Shown: positions 6,273-15,105, counted from the first letter of the stretch. The stretch: DNA of 64,000 bases from Curtobacterium pusillum (GCF_013359865.1 NZ_JABMCE010000085.1:62001-126000), one strand, 5' to 3'. The notes: a model not told the origin generated them from the letters alone. Program-made: numbers and translations.

Positions 6273-8906
6273 CTACGCGCGGTGCGTCGAGACGTGCCCC
6301 TCGTGCGGGTTGGCGTCCGGCGTCGCGGGCGCGGCGTGCGAGCCGTGGTGCTCACCCTCGTGCCCGGCGACCGGGTGCGTGCGCTCGAGCTTCGCACCCT
6401 CCACGTCGACGTCCGGCACGATCCGGTCGAGCCACTTCGGGAACCACCAGGCGCTCGTGCCGAGCAGGTGCATCGCCGCCGGGATGAGCAGTATGCGGAC
6501 GACGAACGCGTCGACGAGCACACCGAACGCGAGGCCGAAGCCGATCGGCTTGATGGTGGAGGAGTCCGAGAAGATGAAGCCCGCGAACACCGAGATCATG
6601 ATGATCGCGGCCGCCGTGACCACCGCGCGACCCGCGTGCAGACCACGCTGGACGGCCACCTTCGCGGAAGCGCCGTGGGCGTACGCCTCCCGCATCCCGG
6701 ACACCAGGAACAGCTGGTAGTCCATCGCCAACCCGAACAGGATGCCGATCTCGATGATGGGCAGGAAGCTCAGGATGGGTGCGGGGTCGTGTACGCCGAA
6801 CACGCTGCCGAGCCAGCCCCACTGGTAGATCGCGGTCAGGCCGCCGAACGACGCGAGGACCGACAGGATGAAGCCCGCCGTCGCCGTGATCGGGACGAGG
6901 AACGACCGGAACACGATGATGAGGATGATCAGCGACAGGCCGACGACCACCACGAGGTAGAGCGGCAGCACGTTCGCGAGTTTCTCGGACACGTCGATGT
7001 TCGCCGAGGCGTTGCCGGCGACGCCGAGCGTGGCCTTGCCGTCGTCCACGGTGACGTGCTGCGCGCGGAGGTCCTTCACGAGGGTCTCGGTCGAGACGCT
7101 GTCCGGACCGCCGGCGGGCTTCACCTGGAAGGCGATGATCTCCCGGTCGCTCGAGGCGCCGATCGGCAGCACGGCCTTGACGTCGTCGTTCTTCGCGATC
7201 GCCTCGCCGATGGTGACCTCGGTCGCGGTGACGTCGTCCTTGCTGATCGCCTTCGGCAGCGTCGCGACGACCAGCAGCGGGCCGTTCTGGCCGGCACCGA
7301 ACTCCTCGTCGAGGGCCTTGTACGCCTTGTACTGGCTGGAGTCGACGGCCTCGGACGCGCCCGTCGGCAGGCCCAGGCGCATCTGCGTGGCGGGCAGGGC
7401 GATGGTGCCGAGCACGGCGACGCCCGCGACGAGCGTGACGATCGCGCGCCAGGTCGACATCGGCTTGTTCGGGACCCGGATGGAGTCCGTGTTGCCGATC
7501 CGCGCGCGCTCCTTCTTCCGGAGGATCCGCATGCCGATGAGCGACAGCAGCGCCGGGGTGAACGACGTGGCGATGCAGATCGCGAAGAACACCGCGACCG
7601 CGCCGACCGTGCCCATCAGGCCGAGGAACGGGATGCCGGTGATGTTCAGCGCGAGCAGGGCGACGATGACGGTCGCGCCCGCGAAGACCACGGCGTTGCC
7701 CGAGGTGCCGTTCGCGAGCCCGATCGACTCGTGCACCTGCATGCCCTGCTTCAGCTGGGTCCGGTGTCGGTTCAGGATGAACAGCGAGTAGTCGATGCCG
7801 ACCGCCAGGCCCAGCATCACCCCCAGCACCGGCGTCACCGAGATGAACTCGACGAGGCTCGAGAAGGACAGGGCGGCGAGCGAGGCCACCCCGACGCCGA
7901 GGACGGCGCTGACGAGCGGCACGGCGGCGCCGATGATCGTGCGGAGCATGAGGAACAGCACGATCGCGGCGATGATGACGCCGCCGATCTCTCCCGGGCC
8001 GAGGATCGAGGGGACCCCCTGCGCGATGTCGTTCGACACGTACACGTTCACGCCGCTGATGTCGGCGTCGTCGGCGTCGTCCGCGATGGCGGTCTTGGTG
8101 TCCGCGGGGACCTCGTAGGTCGACTTCGTGAACTGCACGGTGCCGATGACGGCGCTGCCGTTCGACGAGACGAAGCGGATGTCCTTCGACAGGTCGAGGA
8201 GCTTCGAACCCTGCTCGAGCTCCTTCTCGCTCGAGTCGAGCTTGGCGGTGTTGTCGTCGATGGTCTTCTGCGCCGCGGTGAGCTGCGCCTCACCCGAGGT
8301 GATCTGCTGCTGCTGCGCGTCGATCTGCGCCTGGGCCTGGGCGAGCTGCGCCTGGGTGGCTGCGGAAGCGGCAGCGCCCGCCGCCTCGGCCTGGGCCTTC
8401 TTCGCGTCGAGCTGCTGCTGCGCCTGCGCGAGCTGCTGCTTGCCGGAGGCGAGCTCGGCCTTCTTCGCGTCGAGCTCCTTCTGCCCGCTCTCGATCTTCG
8501 CGCGACCGTCGCTGATCTGCTTGCGGCCGTCGACGATCTTCTGGCGCTGGTCGTCGAGCTGCTTCTGCGTGTCGAAGCCCGAGGTGGTGCCCTTGACGCC
8601 GTCGAGCTTCTCGAGCTTCGTGAGGAAGTCCGCGACGTCGGACTTCTGCGTGTCCGTGAACGCCTTGCCGTTCTTCGTCTCGAAGACGATCGTCCCGTTG
8701 CCGCCGTTCGCGGAGGGGAACTTGTCGGCGAGCTCGTCCTGCACCTGACTGGTCTTCGTGCCGGGGATCGTGATCGACGAGGAGATCGTCCCCGCGAACA
8801 GGCTGTACGTGACGCCCGCGATGCCCATGATCACGATCCAGGCGATGATCACGAGCCAGTGGCGTCGTGCGGAGAACCGTCCAAGACGGTAGAGGAGACC
8901 GGCCAT
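6273..8906 (-). CDS. MMPL/RND family transporter with extracytoplasmic coiled coil
   Basis: 877 aa, ATG at 8906 with AAAGGAA upstream. It starts with one membrane helix (WLVIIAWIVIMGIAGVTYSLF). Roughly residues 115-235 form a long Gln/Lys/Ala-rich heptad coiled coil of the kind seen in actinobacterial MMPL/YhgE-like proteins. Two bundles of membrane helices follow, including GLAVGIDYSLFILNRHR and GLAMDYQLFLVSGMREAY, the duplicated RND-type motifs with a membrane Asp that couples proton flux. The C-terminus is His-rich (GEHHGSHAAP, HEGHVSTHRA). The likely role is export of a lipid or toxic compound. It follows a TetR gene by 75 bp on the same strand and is presumably repressed by it. The substrate cannot be read from sequence. 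Confidence 0.92.
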   Translation of the reverse strand: MAGLLYRLGRFSARRHWLVIIAWIVIMGIAGVTYSLFAGTISSSITIPGTKTSQVQDELADKFPSANGGNGTIVFETKNGKAFTDTQKSDVADFLTKLEKLDGVKGTTSGFDTQKQLDDQRQKIVDGRKQISDGRAKIESGQKELDAKKAELASGKQQLAQAQQQLDAKKAQAEAAGAAASAATQAQLAQAQAQIDAQQQQITSGEAQLTAAQKTIDDNTAKLDSSEKELEQGSKLLDLSKDIRFVSSNGSAVIGTVQFTKSTYEVPADTKTAIADDADDADISGVNVYVSNDIAQGVPSILGPGEIGGVIIAAIVLFLMLRTIIGAAVPLVSAVLGVGVASLAALSFSSLVEFISVTPVLGVMLGLAVGIDYSLFILNRHRTQLKQGMQVHESIGLANGTSGNAVVFAGATVIVALLALNITGIPFLGLMGTVGAVAVFFAICIATSFTPALLSLIGMRILRKKERARIGNTDSIRVPNKPMSTWRAIVTLVAGVAVLGTIALPATQMRLGLPTGASEAVDSSQYKAYKALDEEFGAGQNGPLLVVATLPKAISKDDVTATEVTIGEAIAKNDDVKAVLPIGASSDREIIAFQVKPAGGPDSVSTETLVKDLRAQHVTVDDGKATLGVAGNASANIDVSEKLANVLPLYLVVVVGLSLIILIIVFRSFLVPITATAGFILSVLASFGGLTAIYQWGWLGSVFGVHDPAPILSFLPIIEIGILFGLAMDYQLFLVSGMREAYAHGASAKVAVQRGLHAGRAVVTAAAIIMISVFAGFIFSDSSTIKPIGFGLAFGVLVDAFVVRILLIPAAMHLLGTSAWWFPKWLDRIVPDVDVEGAKLERTHPVAGHEGEHHGSHAAPATPDANPHEGHVSTHRA

Positions 8907-8981
8907 GGGGTTGCCTGCGTTCCTTTCGTTGTCAGGTGCTGTGGTGTGCGGGGTGCGCCGGTGAACCCCGCGGGGGAGTCG

Positions 8982-9620
8982 TCAGTCGGTGGGCATGTAG
9001 CCGCTGCGGACGCTGTGCACGAGCCTGGCGAGCAGGGCGTCCCAGTCGTCGAGCGCCTCCTGGTCGAGGCGGGGCCCGGTGGTCGTGAGCCAGTGGTGTG
9101 CGATCACGACGATGCCGCTCATGAGGGACTCGACGAGCAGTGCGGCGTCGAGGGCGTCGGCGGCGGGGTGCCGTCGCGAGACCTCTTCGCGGAGCCGTTC
9201 GGTGACCCGGGAGAACGCGGTCTGGGTGAGCACCGCGGCCTTCGGGTCGTTCTTGCCGGGGTCGCCGAGGATCCGGTACATGCTGGCGATCGCCGGAGCC
9301 AGGTCGGCCCCGCGCGCGGCGGACTCGAGCTCGTCGAACATCGACGCGCGGCTGCCGTCGCCGACCGGGGTCTTCGCCATGTCGGCCAGGAAGCGGTCGA
9401 TGATGACCGAGAGCTCCTGGTCGCAGACGGCGAGCAGGACCTCGTCGAGCGAGCCGAAGTGGTTGAAGACCGTCCGACGGGCGATGTCGGCTCGCGCGGC
9501 GAGGTCGTCGACGCTGAACTCGCGGCCCCCGCGCTCCTCGATGAGGTCGCGTGCGGCCTGCAGGATCGCTGCGCGGTGCTTCGCCTTGAGGGCAGCGCGG
9601 CGATCGGTCGAGATGGTCAC
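8982..9620 (-). CDS. TetR family repressor of the MMPL transporter
   Basis: 212 aa from the GTG at 9620. An ATG 7 codons upstream is rejected because it falls inside the palindrome and upstream of the expected transcription start. The N-terminal helix-turn-helix reads SVDDLAARADIARRTVFNHFGSLDEVLLAV. The ligand domain is alpha-helical and not assignable. It is encoded directly before the MMPL pump on the same strand. Its promoter carries a 14-bp palindrome in the spacer, so autoregulation and control of the pump are likely. Confidence 0.88.
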   Translation of the reverse strand: MTISTDRRAALKAKHRAAILQAARDLIEERGGREFSVDDLAARADIARRTVFNHFGSLDEVLLAVCDQELSVIIDRFLADMAKTPVGDGSRASMFDELESAARGADLAPAIASMYRILGDPGKNDPKAAVLTQTAFSRVTERLREEVSRRHPAADALDAALLVESLMSGIVVIAHHWLTTTGPRLDQEALDDWDALLARLVHSVRSGYMPTD

Positions 9621-9628
9621 GACACCGA

Positions 9629-9658
9629 ACACTAGGTGCATCGATGCACTCGGTGCAA
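9629..9658 (-). promoter_or_regulatory. TetR promoter with operator in the spacer
   Basis: Read on the minus strand: -35 TTGCAC (9658-9653), an 18-bp spacer, and -10 TAGTGT (9634-9629). The predicted start of transcription falls on or next to the GTG at 9620, so the mRNA would be leaderless. The perfect palindrome GTGCATCGATGCAC (9636-9649) fills the spacer, the classical place for a TetR-type operator. Confidence 0.65.
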
Positions 9659-9704
9659 CGACTACGAGTACATCCTCAGGTTCGACGTGGGCGGGAACAG
9701 GCGT

Positions 9705-9722
9705 GCGGAAACACTGTTCCGC
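9705..9722. promoter_or_regulatory. inverted repeat upstream of the mannitol dehydrogenase gene
   Basis: GCGGAA (9705-9710) and TTCCGC (9717-9722) are separated by ACACTG, about 58 nt before the start codon. It is a possible operator; the regulator is unknown and may be distant. Confidence 0.3.
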
Positions 9723-9779
9723 GAGTGGTCGCCGTGGTTGACTGGCAGCAGCCGAACCGCCGTACGAAGGAGTACCCCG

Positions 9780-11261
9780 ATGGCCGTCCGCCTCTCACCG
9801 GAGACCCTCGACGAGATCGCCGCGAGCGGTGTCGCCGTCCCGACCTACGACCGTGACGGGATCACCGCCGGCATCGTGCACTTCGGCGTCGGCGGGTTCC
9901 ACCGGGCGCACCAGGCGATGGTGATCGACCGGCTGCTGCAGCAGGGCGAGGCGCGTGCGTACGGCATCTGCGGCGTGGGTGTGCTGGAACAGGACCGCCG
10001 GATGGCGACCGCGATGGCGGAGCAGGGTGGCCTCTACACGCTCGTCCTCAAGCACCCGGACGGCACCCGGGAGTCCCGTGTGATCGGCAGCATCGTCGAC
10101 TACCTGCTCGCCGTCGACGACCCCGACGCCGTCGTCGAGAAGATGGCGCACCCGGACACGAGGATCGTCAGCCTGACCATCACCGAGGGCGGCTACAACT
10201 TCGACCACGTGACGGGCGAGTTCGTCGCCGACGAACCCGGTGTCGCGGCGGACCTGCGCGGCGACGCCCCGCCCCGGACGGTGTTCGGTCTCGTCGTCGA
10301 GGCGCTGCGGCGCCGACGCGACCGCGGGCTCGAACCGTTCACGGTGATGTCGTGCGACAACATCCAGGGCAACGGTCACGTCGCTCGGGACATGTTCACC
10401 GCCTACGCCCGACTGCAGGACCCCGCCTTCGCCGACTGGATGGACGAGCACGTCGCGTTCCCGAACTCGATGGTCGACCGCATCACGCCCGTGACCGCCG
10501 ACGAGGACCGCGCCTGGGTCCGCGACGAGCTCGGCATCGAGGACGCCTGGCCCGTGGTCGCCGAGCCGTTCTTCCAGTGGGTGCTCGAGGACGACCACCC
10601 CGCTGGCCGTCCGCCGTACGAGCATGCCGACGTGCAACTCGTCGACGACGTCGAGCCGTACGAGCTCATGAAGCTCCGTCTGCTCAACGCCAGCCACCAG
10701 GGGCTCTGCTACTTCGGCTACCTCTCCGGGTACCGCTACGCGCACGAGGCCACGCAGGACCCGGCCATCGCCACCTTCCTCCGCCGCTACATGGACGAGG
10801 AGGGCACGCCGACCCTCAAGCCCGTGCCCGGCATCGACCTGGAGGACTACAAGTCCACGCTCATCGAGCGCTTCCAGAACCCCGAGGTCCGCGACACCCT
10901 CGCCCGGCTCTGCGCCGAGTCGAGCGACCGGATCCCGAAGTGGCTCCTGCCCGTCGTCCGCGAGAACCTGGCATCCGGCGGACCCGTCGCGCTGTCCGCC
11001 GGGATCGTCGCGTCATGGGCGCGCTACGCCGAGGGCACCGACGAATCAGGAGAACCGATCACCGTCGTCGACCGGCTCGCCGAGCAGCTCGTCCCGATCG
11101 CCAAGACCCAGCGCGAGGACCGGCTCGCCTTCCTCCGGAACCGCCAGGTGTTCGGGGACCTCGTGGACGAGGAGCGGTTCGTGGCCGCGTACCGCGACGC
11201 GCTCGACGGGCTGATCACGGACGGCGCGCACACGACGGTCACACGCCTGTCGCGTTCCTGA
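9780..11261 (+). CDS. mannitol dehydrogenase family protein (mannitol 2-dehydrogenase or fructuronate reductase)
   Basis: 493 aa. The ATG at 9780 has GAAGGAG 7 nt upstream; upstream extensions of the frame run into the tetR promoter. The N-terminal Rossmann segment is GIVHFGVGGFHRAHQA, and the family signature KLRLLNASHQ contains the catalytic Lys and the Asn/His pair of the polyol-specific long-chain dehydrogenases. The full-length match to the family supports NAD-dependent oxidation of D-mannitol to fructose, or reduction of fructuronate; the two are hard to separate by eye. It stands alone, with no transporter or kinase beside it, and ends in a GGAGGCGCG hairpin. Mannitol is a common plant and fungal polyol, fitting the rest of the window. 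Confidence 0.88.
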   Translation: MAVRLSPETLDEIAASGVAVPTYDRDGITAGIVHFGVGGFHRAHQAMVIDRLLQQGEARAYGICGVGVLEQDRRMATAMAEQGGLYTLVLKHPDGTRESRVIGSIVDYLLAVDDPDAVVEKMAHPDTRIVSLTITEGGYNFDHVTGEFVADEPGVAADLRGDAPPRTVFGLVVEALRRRRDRGLEPFTVMSCDNIQGNGHVARDMFTAYARLQDPAFADWMDEHVAFPNSMVDRITPVTADEDRAWVRDELGIEDAWPVVAEPFFQWVLEDDHPAGRPPYEHADVQLVDDVEPYELMKLRLLNASHQGLCYFGYLSGYRYAHEATQDPAIATFLRRYMDEEGTPTLKPVPGIDLEDYKSTLIERFQNPEVRDTLARLCAESSDRIPKWLLPVVRENLASGGPVALSAGIVASWARYAEGTDESGEPITVVDRLAEQLVPIAKTQREDRLAFLRNRQVFGDLVDEERFVAAYRDALDGLITDGAHTTVTRLSRS

Positions 11262-11280
11262 GACGCGACCCACGAACCGA

Positions 11281-11316
11281 CTGGAGGCGCGGTGCGGGCT
11301 GGCACCGCGCCTCCAG
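11281..11316. terminator. GGAGGCGCG-family hairpin after the mannitol dehydrogenase gene
   Basis: A 15-bp perfect stem, CTGGAGGCGCGGTGC (11281-11295) with its complement at 11302-11316, and a 6-nt loop, 19 nt after the stop codon. The sequence is nearly the same as those at 14027 and 34221. Confidence 0.75.
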
Positions 11317-11349
11317 CCGGTCGTGGCGGGAGTCGGTACCGTCGTCGCC

Positions 11350-11847
11350 ATGGCGACGATCGCGCTCATCAGCGGAGCACCCGGCAGCGGCAAGACGACA
11401 CTCGCGACCGTGCTCGCCGACGCGCTCGGCTGGCCCCGCGTCGACCGCGACCGCCTGTACGCGGGACTCGTGGACGGCGCGGACCTGGACCGCGACCAGG
11501 TCGTCGCGCACGGCGTGGAGCTGTTCTGGACCGCCACGGCGCACCTCGCCGCGGCCGGGTGCAGCGTCGTCGCGGATGCGACGCTCTACCGTGGGCAGTC
11601 CGAGGCGGACGTCCGACGTGTCCTCGACCCGGCGGGCGACGTCCGGAACGTGCACTGCCGTTCGGACCTGGCGTACGGACGGTTCGTCGCGCGCGGGCAC
11701 GGCGCGGCGATCGACGCCCGCGTGGCCCGCAACGCTCCGCTCGTGACGGACCCGCTGGACCTCGGCCGCCCCCGGCTCGAGGTCGACACCACGGACGGGT
11801 ACGACCCGACGGTGGACCGTGTCGTGGCGTGGGTGCGCGGACGGTGA
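11350..11847 (+). CDS. P-loop AAA-type small-molecule kinase
   Basis: 165 aa. ATG at 11350 is preferred; an in-frame ATG 9 codons earlier reads out of the terminator region. Walker A GAPGSGKT is at residues 9-16, followed by RVDRDRLYAGL and a VVADATLYRG segment typical of the zeta-toxin/chloramphenicol phosphotransferase/nucleoside kinase-like group. It probably phosphorylates a small molecule, but no substrate motif is recognisable. Its stop overlaps the GTG of the WYL regulator, so the two are co-expressed. Confidence 0.75.
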   Translation: MATIALISGAPGSGKTTLATVLADALGWPRVDRDRLYAGLVDGADLDRDQVVAHGVELFWTATAHLAAAGCSVVADATLYRGQSEADVRRVLDPAGDVRNVHCRSDLAYGRFVARGHGAAIDARVARNAPLVTDPLDLGRPRLEVDTTDGYDPTVDRVVAWVRGR

Positions 11848-12539
11848 ACCGGACGGATCGTCTCTACGCGCTCGTCGAGGAACTGCGGGCCGCGGCTCCC
11901 GCACTGCGGAGCGCCCGTCGGCTCGCCGAGGGGTTCGGGGTCAGCGTCCGCACGGTCGAACGGGACCTGCTCGCGCTGCAGGAGGCCGGCGTGCCGATCT
12001 GGGCCGAGCCCGGACGCACCGGCGGGTACACGATCGACGCCCGCGCGACCCTGCCGCCGCTCGGACTGACCGTCGAGGAGGCGCTCGCCGTGGCGATCGG
12101 CCTCGGCGCCCTCGCGAACAGCCCCTTCCGGGACGCGGCTCGGAGTGCCGCCCGGAAGGTGACCGCCGTGCTCGCCGAGGACGACGCCCGACGCACGGCG
12201 AGGTTGGCGCGCCGGGTGCACCTGCTCGAGGCGGGCGACCGAGCGCCGGCGCCCACAGGGCTCGCGGGGGCGCTGACCGGCGGCCGGGTCGTGCGGATGC
12301 GCTACCGCGACGCCGCCGGCAACGACTCGGAGCGGACGGTCGAGCCGCTCGGGTACATCGGCAAGGGCGAGGACTGGTACCTCGTCGCCTGGTGTCGACT
12401 CCGCGACGGGATCCGGGCGTTCCGGGGCGACCGGGTGCTCGCCGTCGAGGAGACCGACGAGGTCGCACCGCCGCGGGTCGTCCGGATCGAGGAGCTCGAC
12501 ATCCCGCACGGCGTGCTCCGGCCCGTCCTCGGGGAGTGA
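11844..12539 (+). CDS. YafY-type HTH/WYL transcriptional regulator
   Basis: 231 aa, GTG start in a GTGA overlap with the kinase gene. The N-terminal helix-turn-helix reads SARRLAEGFGVSVRTVERDLLALQEAGVPI and is followed by AEPGRTGGYTID. The C-terminal WYL domain has RTVEPLGYIGKGEDWYLVAWCRLRDGIRAFRGDRV, with arginines expected to bind a nucleotide-like or other anionic ligand. These regulators often sit next to, and control, a glyoxalase/VOC gene, as here (the gene at 12626). A hairpin lies between the two. Confidence 0.88.
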   Translation: MNRTDRLYALVEELRAAAPALRSARRLAEGFGVSVRTVERDLLALQEAGVPIWAEPGRTGGYTIDARATLPPLGLTVEEALAVAIGLGALANSPFRDAARSAARKVTAVLAEDDARRTARLARRVHLLEAGDRAPAPTGLAGALTGGRVVRMRYRDAAGNDSERTVEPLGYIGKGEDWYLVAWCRLRDGIRAFRGDRVLAVEETDEVAPPRVVRIEELDIPHGVLRPVLGE

Positions 12540-12587
12540 TCCGGGGAACACCGACAGGACGGTGTCGCGGTGGCCGAGGATGCTCGA

Positions 12588-12616
12588 TCCCGGGTGGCCA
12601 CGGCGGTCACCCGGGA
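12588..12616 (+). promoter_or_regulatory. hairpin just upstream of the VOC gene ribosome binding site
   Basis: TCCCGGGTG (12588-12596) pairs with CACCCGGGA (12608-12616). The 3' arm runs into the GGGAGGG that should serve as ribosome binding site for the ATG at 12626, so the fold could limit translation or terminate the upstream message. Confidence 0.4.
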
Positions 12617-12625
12617 GGGCACACC

Positions 12626-12997
12626 ATGGAGTTCGCATCGATCCGGATCATCACCGAGGACCTCGACGGGATGGTGGCGTTCTACGAACGGGTCACCGGG
12701 ACCACGGCACGTCGGCCGGCACCGGTGTTCGCGGAGATCGTGACGGGCGGGGCCGTGCTCGCACTCGGGACGCCGGCGACCGTCGCGATGCTCGGGGACG
12801 CAGCGCCGACGGCCCGGGCGAACGGGAGCGTCGTCGTCGAGTTCCTCGTGGACGACGTGGACGGCACGTACGAACGGCTGGCCGACGGGCTCGACGACGT
12901 GGTCCTGCCGCCGGCGAGGATGCCGTGGGGCAACCGCTCCACGCTGTTCCGCGATCCGGACGGCAACCTCGTGAACCTGTTCAGCCGACCGGTCTGA
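12626..12997 (+). CDS. VOC/glyoxalase family protein
   Basis: 123 aa. ATG at 12626 is preceded by GGGAGGG. A single vicinal-oxygen-chelate domain begins MEFASIRIITEDLDGMVAFYERVTG, continues with FLVDDVDGTYERLADG, and ends NRSTLFRDPDGNLVNLFSRP, with the C-terminal beta-strand motif of the family. The metal and substrate are not evident; possibilities include lactoylglutathione-lyase-like enzymes, dioxygenases or antibiotic-binding proteins. It probably forms a pair with the WYL regulator upstream. Confidence 0.87.
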   Translation: MEFASIRIITEDLDGMVAFYERVTGTTARRPAPVFAEIVTGGAVLALGTPATVAMLGDAAPTARANGSVVVEFLVDDVDGTYERLADGLDDVVLPPARMPWGNRSTLFRDPDGNLVNLFSRPV

Positions 12998-13009
12998 TCG
13001 CCGCTCGGG

Positions 13010-14002
13010 CTAACGGGGCAGGGTCGCCGCCCACCGGCCGATCGAGTCGTACGCCCGCTCGCGGACCTCGGGGGTGGACAGCACGACGTCGTGCAGGGCG
13101 CCGTGCAGCCGGCGGACGGTCACCTCGCTGCCGATGGACAGGGCGCGGTGCGCGACGACGTCGACGTTGAGGGCGACGTCGGCCCGGGCCATCCCGTCGT
13201 CCCACCGCGGCTGCAGCATGCTCTTGTCGCTCAACATGACGAGCACCGGGACCTCGAGCTCGAGGCCGGCCTCGACGGTGGCCTGGCCGTCGAACACCGC
13301 GGCGAGCCAGCCCGGGTGCAGCGGGAAGCCCCGGTCGGGCCGCCACTGCTGGTCGTAGGTCCACGAGCCCTCGCCCGCTGCTGAGACCGTCCGGGTGTAG
13401 AAGCCCGGGTCGACTGCTGGCATCGGCGCGAGCGGGTTCCGCCGCGCTCCGAGCTTGATCACCGGTGCCACGAGTGCCCGGCCGACCGCGCTCGCTTGGA
13501 ACTCGAGCCACGGGCTGTTCAGGATGAGGCCGTCGACCCGCTCCGGGTGCCGTGCCGCCCACAGCGACAGCGTGAGGCCGCCGGTCGAGTGCCCCATCGG
13601 CACGAGCCGTCGTCCGGAGTCGCCGTGGTGCTCGGCGGCGATCGCGGCGAGTGCTGCGGCGATGTCCTCGTCGTAGGTGGCGAGGTCGTCGACGTTGCCC
13701 GGGGTCTGGTGCGGGCGCAGGCTCCGGCCGTACTTGCGGAGGTCCAGAGCGTGGAACCGCGCTCCGAGCCGCTCGATGCGTTCGGCGAGCTCGACCTGGA
13801 AGAAGTAGTCCGACCAGCCGTGCACGTACAGCACGTCGACGCCGTGCAACGGCCCGTGCGCGTGCAGCAGGAGGTCGGCGGGCGATCGCCGACGCCGCAC
13901 GAGGGTCGCGACGACGGGCCCCTCGTGGTCCTCGCCGAGCGGGAGTTCGAGGCGTTCGAACGGCGTTCCGAGGACGTCCTCGCGCCATCCGTGGTCCGCC
14001 AT
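13010..14002 (-). CDS. alpha/beta hydrolase, lysophospholipase-like
   Basis: 330 aa. ATG at 14002 is chosen; the frame continues upstream only because it runs through the palindromic repeat at 14027. Serine hydrolase features are VLYVHGWSDYFFQ (oxyanion-hole region), the nucleophile elbow MGHSTGGLTL, a late VLVMLSDKS strand that should supply the acid, and HGALHDVVLSTP for the catalytic His. It resembles monoacylglycerol lipase/lysophospholipase-type cytosolic enzymes, and no signal peptide is seen. It converges with the VOC gene, with only 12 bp between the stops. Confidence 0.85.
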   Translation of the reverse strand: MADHGWREDVLGTPFERLELPLGEDHEGPVVATLVRRRRSPADLLLHAHGPLHGVDVLYVHGWSDYFFQVELAERIERLGARFHALDLRKYGRSLRPHQTPGNVDDLATYDEDIAAALAAIAAEHHGDSGRRLVPMGHSTGGLTLSLWAARHPERVDGLILNSPWLEFQASAVGRALVAPVIKLGARRNPLAPMPAVDPGFYTRTVSAAGEGSWTYDQQWRPDRGFPLHPGWLAAVFDGQATVEAGLELEVPVLVMLSDKSMLQPRWDDGMARADVALNVDVVAHRALSIGSEVTVRRLHGALHDVVLSTPEVRERAYDSIGRWAATLPR

Positions 14003-14026
14003 CCGTCGAGCGTATCCGGCACCGAG

Positions 14027-14064
14027 ACGGGAGGCGCGGTGCCAGCCGGCACCGCGCCTCCCGT
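14027..14064. terminator. GGAGGCGCG-family hairpin after the siderophore-binding protein gene
   Basis: A 17-bp perfect stem (14027-14043 with 14048-14064) with loop AGCC, between the stop of the siderophore-binding gene (14082) and the start of the hydrolase gene (14002), both on the minus strand. It terminates the former and lies in the leader of the latter. Confidence 0.75.
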
Positions 14065-14081
14065 CCGTCACAGGGTCGCGT

Positions 14082-15104
14082 CTAGGACAGCTTCTCGCTG
14101 TCCTCGAGCCAGCCCGCGAGCTTCGTCATGTAGTCCGCCTGCGACGCGTAGTCGAGCGCGGGGAAGGTCCAGCTGTGCACCTGGCCCGCCTGCAGGGCGG
14201 CGTTGTCGGCGAAGGTCGGCTGCTTCTCGAGGTCGGCGACCTGGTAGCCCTGCTGCGACAGCAGGATCACGTCGCCGGTGATCTGGCCGGCGTTCTCCCA
14301 CGAGTAGATGCCCCAGTAGAAGCCCTCGGGCTTCGGGTTCACCAGGTCGACGCCGAACGACGAGTACATCTGCAGCGTCGGTTCGTCGCTCGGACGGGTG
14401 ACGTAGGCGCCGTCGCCGTCGGCGTACATCGAGACGACCGAGAGGTCCTTCTCCTTCGCGACCTTCTCGAGTTCGTCGGCGGCCGTGTCGAAGCGCTTCT
14501 CGGCCTCGGCGACCGTGGACTCCTTCGCGCCGAGTGACTCGGCGAGGCCGGTGATGTCCTTGATGACGTCCTCGCCCTTGCCGCCCCACTTCACCTGGGC
14601 GACGGGCGCGATCGCCTGGATCTGCTTCTGCTGCTCCAGGTCCTTGAAGCCGTAGCCCGGCTGCGTGTCGTCGAGAGTTCCCTTCTCGTCCGTCGGGTAG
14701 ACCGAGGTGACGACGAGGTCCGGCTTGAGGGCGGCGAGCTGCTCGAGGTCGATGTCGCCGTAGCCGGTGCCGAGCTGGGCGATGCCGTCGGTGTCGAGTC
14801 CCTCGAAACGGGCGTCCTTCGCCATGGTCAGCTGGCCGAAGGTGCCGACCGGCTCGAGCCCGTACTCGATGAACGAGAGCGCGATGTCGTTGAGGACGAC
14901 GACGCGCTTGGGCGTGTGGTCGACCTTGACGGTCGTTCCGGTGGCGTCCTTGTAGGACCACGCGCCGTCGGACGCGGCGGTGCTGCCGCTGCCGGCGCTG
15001 TCATCGGAGCTGTTCGTGCCCGAGCAGCCGGCGAGGAGGAGGGCCGAGACGGCCACGGAGGTCACGAGGGCGGCACGGAGGGAGCCGCGGCGGGAGAGCT
15101 TCAC
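14082..15104 (-). CDS. iron-siderophore ABC transporter substrate-binding lipoprotein
   Basis: 340 aa from the GTG at 15104, next to an iron box. The signal peptide ends in the lipobox LLLAGC (Cys27), followed by a Ser/Gly/Thr linker. The body is a class III periplasmic-binding fold: TPKRVVVLNDIALSFIEYGLEPVGTFG, LAALKPDLVVTSVYPTDEK, and the long central helix. It captures ferric siderophore at the cell surface for the permease/ATPase genes directly upstream (15116-18188). It has its own iron box and so may be transcribed separately from them. The siderophore type is unknown. Confidence 0.92.
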   Translation of the reverse strand: MKLSRRGSLRAALVTSVAVSALLLAGCSGTNSSDDSAGSGSTAASDGAWSYKDATGTTVKVDHTPKRVVVLNDIALSFIEYGLEPVGTFGQLTMAKDARFEGLDTDGIAQLGTGYGDIDLEQLAALKPDLVVTSVYPTDEKGTLDDTQPGYGFKDLEQQKQIQAIAPVAQVKWGGKGEDVIKDITGLAESLGAKESTVAEAEKRFDTAADELEKVAKEKDLSVVSMYADGDGAYVTRPSDEPTLQMYSSFGVDLVNPKPEGFYWGIYSWENAGQITGDVILLSQQGYQVADLEKQPTFADNAALQAGQVHSWTFPALDYASQADYMTKLAGWLEDSEKLS

Positions 15105-15105
15105 G

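Noticed and set aside
5982-9635. Plus-strand open frame of 1217 codons, and similar giant frames at 35506-38568 and 39657-43157
   Set aside because: They run antisense to, or out of frame with, convincing genes, have Arg/Asp/Gly-rich low-complexity translations, and exist because stops are rare at this base composition.
14003-14071. N-terminal extension of the alpha/beta hydrolase (start at 14071)
   Set aside because: The extra residues are the translation of the terminator palindrome. The ATG at 14002 is the better start.
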